NCBI GenBank assembly: GCA_016720595.1
Contig: JADKKI010000076.1
Location: 1 to 15,483, forward strand
Source of the DNA: Myxococcales bacterium
Lineage (GTDB): Bacteria; Myxococcota_A; Polyangia; Haliangiales; Haliangiaceae
Direction: 5' to 3'
Length of the DNA: 15,483 bases
Under the pieces are notes generated by a model. That model searched no databases. It was given only the letters and a program-made list of their open reading frames with translations, and was not told where the DNA came from. How positions within the stretch are numbered: the stretch's first letter is position 1; every line of letters starts with the position of its first letter. Shown here piece after piece: positions 9,669 through 15,483 of the stretch. The translations under genes and the position numbers were made by a program.

Positions 9669-10574
9669 CTATCGAAGCTCGTGCCGAACGATTGGCGCGC
9701 GGTCGTGAGGGGCCACGGCTGCGTCCAGGTTGGCCAAGGGAGACATCGGGCCGGTGAACATCGAACTCGAGTACTTCTGGCAGAAGAAATCAGCGGCATC
9801 GTCGTATCGCCCGACCGTCAAGGCACTTCTCGGCGGAAGCGTCGCACAGTCAGGAGTCTCAGGATCCGCGGCCGTGAGCACCCCGTCGTTGTCGGCGTCG
9901 TACCGATAGTGGGTACGACCGAAACAGACGCCGAGGGTATCAACGTACGGCAGGTATGCCGCCGGGAGGTTGCCGTTCGAATCGACCGCATACACCCAGA
10001 AGAAGCGGCAGACCGAGGTGACCTCCGAGCCCTTCTTCCCGACCTCGCAGGTCGCGTTGCCCTGTGCAAGTCCAGCCTGGTGCGGGAGCTTCGCCCACAC
10101 GGCCGGATCGCCCTTGCCATTGTTGACGTGTGCCGGCGTGTTGTCGGTCTCGAGCGCCGCGCAGAAGCCCGAGCAGATCGCCTGGGTGCTCCCCGTCTCG
10201 GCGATCAGGAGTGGCATGAAACCGGGTGCACAGCTGTTCGCCGCGTTGACCGTCGGGGTCGTACGATCCGTCAGGGTGAGAGAACCGAGAAGCACCACAT
10301 CGCACGCGTAGGATTCGTAGCCGAAGCAACCCCGGTCGGGCATCGCAGGGTCGAGGGAGCCACACGCCGCAGGCGTCGCCGCCGACGACCCGCACTGCGT
10401 GAGCGGGTTGCACACTGGCGCTGTGCCGACCGGGTGACACACGGAAGGGTCGAACGGTGCATCGATGGGCCGAACATCGACCGGGACATGGGCATCGTCA
10501 CCGGCGTCGCGTGGAGCATCGCCGCCTCCTCCACACGCTGTCATCATCCCCACGACCAGCACCGCTTTGGACAT
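9669..10574 (-). CDS. Cys-rich lipoprotein, short paralog
   Basis: An intact 301-residue protein. MSKAVLVVGMMTAC gives a short signal peptide with lipidated Cys14, then a Gly/Asp-rich linker. Residues about 40-75 keep one C-N-P-L-T-Q motif. The rest is the same domain as the downstream gene: GCFGYESYACD, SLTLTDR, QAICSGFCAALETDNTPAH, GNATCEVGKKGSEVTSVCRF, THYRYDADNDG (a possible Asp-rich metal-binding loop) and PDCATLPPRSA, ending IVRHELR. Compared with the long paralog it lacks about 110 residues lying between the two CxPLTQ motifs. The gene pair probably arose by tandem duplication. Function unknown; a secreted or surface-exposed structural or binding role is likely. Confidence 0.8.
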   Translation of the reverse strand: MSKAVLVVGMMTACGGGGDAPRDAGDDAHVPVDVRPIDAPFDPSVCHPVGTAPVCNPLTQCGSSAATPAACGSLDPAMPDRGCFGYESYACDVVLLGSLTLTDRTTPTVNAANSCAPGFMPLLIAETGSTQAICSGFCAALETDNTPAHVNNGKGDPAVWAKLPHQAGLAQGNATCEVGKKGSEVTSVCRFFWVYAVDSNGNLPAAYLPYVDTLGVCFGRTHYRYDADNDGVLTAADPETPDCATLPPRSALTVGRYDDAADFFCQKYSSSMFTGPMSPLANLDAAVAPHDRAPIVRHELR

Positions 10575-10607
10575 GCGAGACGCTCACACGGTCACCAGTC
10601 GCAGCAA

Positions 10608-10625
10608 AGTACCCGAATGGGTACT
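10608..10625 (-). terminator. Hairpin just after the small lipoprotein gene
   Basis: AGTACCC-GAAT-GGGTACT is a perfect inverted repeat with 7-bp arms and a 4-nt loop. It begins 3 nt after the stop codon at 10628-10630 and is followed on the minus strand only by a short run of three T, so it is at best a weak intrinsic terminator. It may alternatively be an operator for the lipoprotein gene starting 34 nt downstream. Confidence 0.45.
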
Positions 10626-10627
10626 GG

Positions 10628-11071
10628 CTACGAGCCGGCTTCGATCTTGGCGCCGAGCGGGACCTTGATCCGCTTCACCTCTTCACGCGCCATCGGATCG
10701 GGGGCCACGCCCTCGTCGATCCCGAGCTTCATGACGATGATCTCGTCGCCGCCGTGCTGCACCGCCTGCAATTCCCGTCCGTGCCGCCGGTCCGGCAGTC
10801 CACCGCGATCAGCGCGTTCATCCCGGCGGCCGCGGTGGCGACCGCACAGGTGTTTTTCCATCGGCCGAGCTCGTGGCTGACCTGCGCACCGGTCTCGTCC
10901 GTGGTCTGGAGGTAGAGGTCCGCCATATCGCCCCGCTGCGGGGATCCCCGACACCGAGACCTTCTTGGCGAGCATCGGCGTCCCCGAGCCGCCACTGGTG
11001 GTCGTCGGCTTGGCCGAACCGCTACAGCCGACCACAGCAGCGGGGGCGAACGCGATCGCGAGGCGAGTCAT
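10628..11071 (-). CDS. Small lipoprotein (internally frameshifted)
   Basis: MTRLAIAFAPAAVVGCSGS is a lipoprotein signal peptide (lipidated Cys16), followed by a Ser/Gly/Thr linker. The middle makes sense only in another frame (DMADLYLQTTDETGAQVSHE, WKNTCAVATAAAGMNALIAV), and the last 35 residues return to the first frame (GGDEIIVMKLGID, EEVKRIKVPLGAKIEAGS). Two opposing indels, near 10945 and 10775, therefore cancel, giving about 147 residues. No domain is recognised. The start is chosen because the signal peptide begins there and a TAGGGT hexamer lies 7 nt upstream. Confidence 0.65.
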   Translation of the reverse strand: MTRLAIAFAPAAVVGCSGSAKPTTTSGGSGTPMLAKKVSVSGIPAAGRYGGPLPPDHGRDRCAGQPRARPMEKHLCGRHRGRRDERADRGGLPDRRHGRELQAVQHGGDEIIVMKLGIDEGVAPDPMAREEVKRIKVPLGAKIEAGS

Positions 11072-11106
11072 GCATGAAACCCTACTACACCGGGTAAGAT
11101 GCCGAC
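11072..11106. promoter_or_regulatory. 35-bp divergent start region with two candidate -10 elements
   Basis: Only 35 bp separate two divergent start codons. TAAGAT (11095-11100, plus) ends 6 nt before the activator ATG, and TAGGGT (11079-11084, minus) ends 7 nt before the lipoprotein ATG. There is no Shine-Dalgarno for either gene. Each promoter's -35 region would lie inside the opposite gene's 5' end, and neither gives a good match to TTGACA. RNA polymerases would compete at this gap. Confidence 0.4.
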
Positions 11107-13033
11107 ATGTCACTGGCCCGGCTGGTCGTGATCGAGGGCCCCGATGCAGGGCGCGAGTTCGAATTACCCTTGCGCGGCGGGGACGTCGGCCGCGGCGATC
11201 AGTGCCTCATCCAGCTCACCGATCCCACGGTGTCGCGCAACCACGGCACGATCGCCCTGCGCGACGGCGCGATGGCGTGGATCGATGACAGCGGCAAGAC
11301 GCGGACGTTGATCAACGGCCAGCCCGCGGTCACGCACCGCCTGGAGGCCGGCGACGAGATCATCCTCGGCAACACCAAGATGGCGTTCCTGCCCGTCGAT
11401 GGCGTGGCCGTCACCCGGGCCTCGAGCCACGTGACCATGGAGGTCAACAGCCGGCAGCTCCTCGCGCTGGTCGGTGCCGATGATCGAGCGCGCCGCCACC
11501 TCGCGTCGCTCGCCAACCTCGGGGATCGGCTGCGCGGCGAGGCCGCTGGTGGCCGCGAGGCCGTCGCGCGCGCGAGCTGCGATGCGGCGCTGTCCGCGCT
11601 CGGTGCGCACCGCGCGTTCGTGCTGTCGGCGGGCAAGCGCGTCGGGCCGCTCGCCGCCGTCGTCGCGAACGGCGAGTCGACGCAGCTCCAGATCCCGCAG
11701 GATTGATCGACAAGGTGATCGGCACCGCCAGGTCGTCACGGCCGAGACCGGCGGGCGCGCGCTGATCGCGTCCCGGTGTGCGGCGCCGGTGACGGGTGAT
11801 CGGCGTGCTCTGGGTCGATCCGCAGGGAGCCGCCTGGGAGCAGATCGATTCGCTCGCGATCGGCTGCCTCTCGCACCTGCTCGGCGCCTGCGGGTCGGCA
11901 GCGATGCGCGAGCAGGCCGTGCGCCGCGCCGATGCGCTCGAGGAGCAGCTCGGCGGCCCCGCCCCGGAGAGCGAGCTGATCGGCCGCTCCGAGGCCGCCC
12001 TCAGGTCGTGGCGTTCGTGAAGCGGGTGGGCCCGAGCGATGCCACCGTGCTGCTCGGCGGTGAATCCGGCGCCGGCAAGGAGATGGTCGCGCGTGCGATC
12101 AGAGGCCTCTCGCGCCGCGCGAAGGGCCCGTGCGTCGCCGTCAACTGCGCGGCGCTGACCGAGACCCTGATCGAGAGAGCGAACTGTTCGGCCACGAGAA
12201 GGGCGCGTTCACCGGCGCCACCGAAGAAGGCCGGCCGGTTCGAGATGGCCGATCACGGCACGCTGTTTCTCGACGAGGTGGGCGAGCTTCCGCTCAACCT
12301 CAGACCAAGTTCCTCCGCGTTCTCGAGGAGCGGCGGTTCGAACGCGTCGGTGGCCAGAAGTCCGTCCGAGGTCGACGTCCGCATGGTCGCGGCCACCAAC
12401 CGTGACCTCGCCGAGATGGTCCAAGCGCGGCACGTTCCGCGAGGATCTGTTCTATCGGCTGAGCGTCATCGCGATCGACGTCCCACCGCTGCGCGAACGG
12501 CTCGACGATGTGCCGCTGCTCGCCGATCACTTCCTCGCTCGGTTCCGCAACCAGGCCGCGCGCCGGATCTCGGGCTTCGCCCCCGATGCGCTCGCGGCGA
12601 TGACCCGCTACAGCTGGCCCGGAAACGTCCGCGAGCTGCGCAATGCCGTCGAGCGCGCGATCGTGCTGGGCGATCGCGAGCAGATCGTCGCCGAGGATCT
12701 CCCGCCGCGAGTGCTCCCGCAGGCCGCGCCGCCGCGCAGCGGAACTCGCCGCCCACGCCGCCGCTCGGATCGTCGTCGATGACGACGCCCACGCCGCCGC
12801 CGATGGCGAGCCTGCCGAACATGACGAACGCTGACCATCGATCCGGCGCCGCCGCCGTGTCCCGCTCGCAGCCGGTGGTCGCGGCGGCCCGTTCGCTACG
12901 CGAGCTCGAGAAGGACGGCATCCTCGCGGCGCTCGCGGCGACCGGCGGCAACAAGGCGCAGGCCGCGGTCATCCTCGAGATCGATCGCTCGACGCTCTAC
13001 AAGAAGCTCAAGGACTACGGCATCGAGAGCTGA
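11107..13033 (+). CDS. Sigma54-dependent transcriptional activator with FHA and GAF domains (frameshifted)
   Basis: A bacterial enhancer-binding protein of about 642 residues. An N-terminal FHA phosphothreonine-binding domain spans residues 1-100 (GRGDQC, then PTVSRNHGTI), indicating input from Ser/Thr kinases. A GAF-like sensor segment follows (around 11480-11960, with VLWVDPQGAAWEQID). The AAA+ domain has Walker A GGESGAGKE at 12059-12082, the sigma54-contact loop GAFTGA at 12202-12219, Walker B TLFLDEVGE, sensor MVAATNRDL, the arginine-finger region REDLFYRLSVIAIDVPPL and YSWPGNVRELRNAVERA. A Fis-type helix-turn-helix ends the protein (NKAQAAVILEIDRSTLYKKL). Myxobacteria encode many such FHA activators. 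Frames break near 11705-11800, 12000, 12175, 12230, 12300, 12360, 12425 and 12720-12780. No sigma54 promoter was spotted in the window, so its targets are probably elsewhere. Confidence 0.85.
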
Positions 13034-13095
13034 CAGCAGTTCCACGCGGTTGGCGACCGTTGCAGGGTTCTCCCGCGGTCTGCGTGGGTGACTTC

Positions 13096-13101
13096 GGAGG
13101 T
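13096..13101 (+). promoter_or_regulatory. Shine-Dalgarno GGAGGT
   Basis: A full GGAGGT lies 4 nt before the ATG at 13106. It decides the start of the following small gene and contrasts with the lack of such sites at most larger genes here. Confidence 0.6.
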
Positions 13102-13105
13102 AGCG

Positions 13106-13341
13106 ATGCGAGACACCCCGACGAGCCATGCGACGACGATGCGCCAGATCTCGATCACCCAGCTCGAGGACGAGCCGCGGACCGAGGAGGCCGTCGATGA
13201 TCTCGAGCGCGCGAGACGCAGGAGATGCCGGCGGTGTCCGCCGACGACGACGATGCCGACGAGCCGACTGCGATCTACCAGATCGCGCCGCAGCTCCTCG
13301 TGGGGTGGACCGACGGCGCCCACTGGGTCGCCGTGGCCTGA
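13106..13341 (+). CDS. Small acidic protein of unknown function (frameshifted)
   Basis: About 78 residues. The first part (MRDTPTSHATTMRQISITQ, then EEAVDDLERAR) and the second part (MPAVSADDDDADEPTAIYQ, then IAPQLLVGWTDGAHWVAVA) lie in different frames joined near 13215-13222 by a single indel. The second part has a residue composition expected of real protein rather than of a chance GC-rich frame. No domain is recognised and no signal peptide or membrane segment is visible. It lies 72 bp after the sigma54 activator on the same strand and could be co-transcribed, but its own strong ribosome site makes it an independent gene. It converges with the next small gene. Confidence 0.55.
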
Positions 13342-13359
13342 GGTCGCCGGGCTCGTCGC

Positions 13360-13540
13360 CTACGGGTTCTTGCCGGGACGGCCACGCTTGCGCGGGCGTC
13401 GCCATTTCGAAATCGAGCTCCTCGGCGAAGCGCTCTTCCACCAGGTCATCGACCGAGGTGTGAAGCGAGTCCAGACGACGAAGCTCCTCACGCTCGAACT
13501 CGGCAAACGAAGTATAAACGCGCGGAATACCTGAAGACAT
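13360..13540 (-). CDS. Small protein with an RGRP tail (frameshifted)
   Basis: About 59 residues. It starts MSSGIPRVYTSFAEFEREE, continues LRRLDSLHTSVDDLVEERF and AEELDFE, then needs one indel near 13400 to end KRGRPGKNP and TAG. The first part is acidic and helical; the tail has an R-G-R-P core as in AT-hook DNA-binding peptides, though a single short motif is weak evidence. The start is fixed by an excellent Shine-Dalgarno. Two palindromes lie just upstream, so it is probably regulated. I recall similar YTSFAEFEREE-type small proteins in myxobacteria, with no assigned function. Confidence 0.6.
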
Positions 13541-13546
13541 TTGAGC

Positions 13547-13554
13547 TCCTTCCA
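13547..13554 (-). promoter_or_regulatory. Shine-Dalgarno GGAAGGAG
   Basis: On the minus strand GGAAGGAG lies 6 nt before the ATG at 13540, a near-ideal ribosome binding site. It supports a short start that excludes the longer open reading frame upstream. Confidence 0.6.
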
Positions 13555-13573
13555 GGACATGACCCACATGTCC
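13555..13573. repeat. Perfect dyad upstream of the RGRP-tail gene
   Basis: GGACATG-ACCCA-CATGTCC has perfect 7-bp arms and a 5-nt centre. It abuts the ribosome binding site of the minus-strand small gene, so it would be an operator just downstream of the promoter or a 5'-leader hairpin that could mask the Shine-Dalgarno. Confidence 0.5.
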
Positions 13574-13580
13574 TACATCT

Positions 13581-13595
13581 GCGTACAAAGTACGC
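13581..13595. repeat. Perfect dyad GCGTAC-AAA-GTACGC
   Basis: Six-base perfect arms around AAA, 8 bp from the previous dyad and in the same intergenic gap (13541-13726) between the minus-strand small gene and parA. The rest of the gap is AT-richer than the surrounding genes and contains an A/T run (CCCCAATTTTTT), as expected of a promoter region. A repressor site for the small gene is the simplest reading. Confidence 0.45.
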
Positions 13596-13705
13596 GCGAA
13601 CTCGATCTGGCCCCAATTTTTTCTCCGAAATCGACCTGTGACCGGCGAGGCCGCCACCACCTGCCGGCACACCACGCCTCACTTTCGGGGGAGGGATCGT
13701 CATAG

Positions 13706-14521
<816 letters not shown>

Positions 14522-14525
<4 letters not shown>

Positions 14526-15483
14526 GCGGAGGCCAAGAAGAGAGGACTTGGCCGCGGGCGCGACGAGACTTGCGCCTTGGCTCGCTGTCCTCGCCCCGCC
14601 GGTGATGGCGCAGGCCAGCGCACCGGAGGCCCTGCCCCGCGATCAGGTGCACTTCGCCGCGGGCATCGAGGATCTCTATCGGGCCCGGAGTGCCCGGCGC
14701 CGGGTTTGATGACGTGAAGCTCGACGAGCTCGCCGACTCGATCAAGGTCCACGGCATCACCGCCCTCGTCGTCCGGCCGCGGCCCGACGGCGTTTTTTTC
14801 CTGATCGCGGGCGAGCGCCGGTGATGCCGCGCAGCGCGCAGGCCTGCACGAGATTCCGGTGGTGGTCCAGGACGTCGAGGAGGGCGAGGCTCTTGAGCGC
14901 GCCCTGGTCGAGAATTTCCAGCGCGCCGACCTCGGCCTGCTCGAGGAGGCCGCCGCGTTCCAGCGCCTGGTCGACGAGTTCGGGTCTGACCCAGGACGAG
15001 ATCGGCGGCCGGATCGGCAAGTGACCGCAGCAATTGTCGCGAACACGATGCGCCTGTTTTCGCTCCGGCCCTGGTGCGTCAGCTGGTCGAGTGGAGGCGC
15101 TGGATGATGGGCCACGCATCCGCACTGCTCTGGGCTCCACCCCGCCGAGGCGATCGAGATCGCGGCCCGCAAGGTGATCGGGAAGCAGCTCTCGGTCCGC
15201 GCCACCGAGCTGGTCAAGAAGATCCCCGATCCGAGTCGACCTGCCCTCCTCGCTAAACCGTCCGTCCCCCCCATCGGCAAGTCCGTCGGTCCCCCCCGCG
15301 AGGAGCGGCTCTACCCGCGCACCTCGGTGGCCCGGTCACGATCATCGAGGACGAGCCGGGCAAGGCCGGCGAGATCCAGATCCGCTACATGAACTTGGAT
15401 CATCTCGAGCGGCTGCTCGATCGTTTCCTCTCACCGTCTGTCTTTGCCCGTCTGCTCCGTTCGTGTTCTCCGATCGTCCCTGC
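14522..15483 (+). CDS. parB: Chromosome-partitioning protein ParB (frameshifted, reaches window edge)
   Basis: ParB is a CTP-dependent DNA clamp that loads at parS and works with ParA. A short N-terminal ParA-contact tail is scrambled by indels. Then come [23 protein letters not shown] and [18 protein letters not shown] (the CTP-binding arginine patch GERR at 14810-14821), then [20 protein letters not shown] and [19 protein letters not shown], which hold the second nucleotide motif ENFQRADL. The parS-reading helix-turn-helix follows ([30 protein letters not shown]), with [12 protein letters not shown] after it. The C-terminal dimerisation end [19 protein letters not shown] is reached near 15430. 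No stop codon appears before the window edge in that frame or the other two, so the true end was not seen. Several indels lie near 14690, 14822, 14990, 15030-15140 and 15270-15330. Confidence 0.88.

Noticed and set aside
8650..9708. 352-codon plus-strand frame opposite the long lipoprotein
   Set aside because: It is very Arg/Ala-rich with no motif; the minus strand gives a signal peptide, lipobox and a domain shared with the paralog.
9645..10880. 411-codon plus-strand frame opposite the short lipoprotein
   Set aside because: The minus-strand protein is intact and homologous to its neighbour; the plus frame is a shadow.
11424..11436. CACGTG within the activator gene as a parS core
   Set aside because: The flanks do not match any parS consensus and the site is inside the FHA-region coding sequence.
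13039..13052. parS-like sequence GTTCCACGCGGTTG
   Set aside because: Only the left half matches the expected palindrome; the right half lacks the symmetric GGAAC.
13106..13540. Toxin-antitoxin pair formed by the two small genes
   Set aside because: They are convergent rather than co-directional, and neither shows a toxin or antitoxin fold signature.

Overview
The window is high-GC bacterial DNA that looks like a myxobacterium, most likely of the Haliangium/Kofleriaceae type. Four things suggest this: very strong G/C bias at third codon positions; Asp/Ala-rich, Cys-rich surface lipoproteins with C-(N/D)-P-L-T-Q motifs; an FHA-GAF-sigma54 activator; and a Lon close to the myxobacterial type. 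No database was consulted, so the taxonomy is an inference. Many recognisable genes (lon, parA, parB, the sigma54 activator, a cytochrome) keep their conserved motifs in order but are spread over two or three reading frames. Other stretches (about 2.65-6.15 kb and 9.67-10.57 kb) are clean. This uneven pattern fits unpolished long-read or metagenome assembly better than real gene decay, so gene ends below are given for the reconstructed gene.

Layout. 0.24-2.68 kb (minus): ATP-dependent protease Lon. 2.68-2.95 kb: divergent control region with a candidate lon promoter, a dyad beside it and a tandem FadR/GntR-type operator array. 2.95-6.43 kb (plus): a four-gene, translationally coupled operon encoding a FadR-like regulator, a small partner protein, an intact GMC flavin oxidoreductase and a conserved protein of unknown function. 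6.4-11.1 kb: an envelope cluster with a small lipoprotein (minus), a lipoprotein-type cytochrome c with two CxxCH sites (plus), two paralogous Cys-rich lipoproteins in tandem (minus) and another small lipoprotein (minus). 11.1-13.0 kb (plus): FHA-GAF-AAA+-Fis sigma54-dependent activator. 13.1-13.54 kb: two small convergent genes, each with a strong Shine-Dalgarno. 13.7 kb to the right edge (plus): parA and parB of a chromosome-segregation system, parB reaching the window edge.

How it works together. The first operon reads as a self-regulated oxidation module: a FadR-like protein would sense an acyl-CoA-like or other lipid ligand and repress an FAD oxidase, its small partner and a fourth protein. 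The middle block is an exported lipoprotein/cytochrome set. The sigma54 activator and ParAB are housekeeping or regulatory genes.

The least expected signals are non-coding. They are the overlapping TGGT/ACCA operator array ending on the regulator's start codon, a recurrent TAnnnT hexamer 6-7 nt before several start codons (suggesting leaderless mRNAs), and several perfect or near-perfect dyads in the short intergenic gaps. I found no CRISPR, IS element, tRNA or rRNA.
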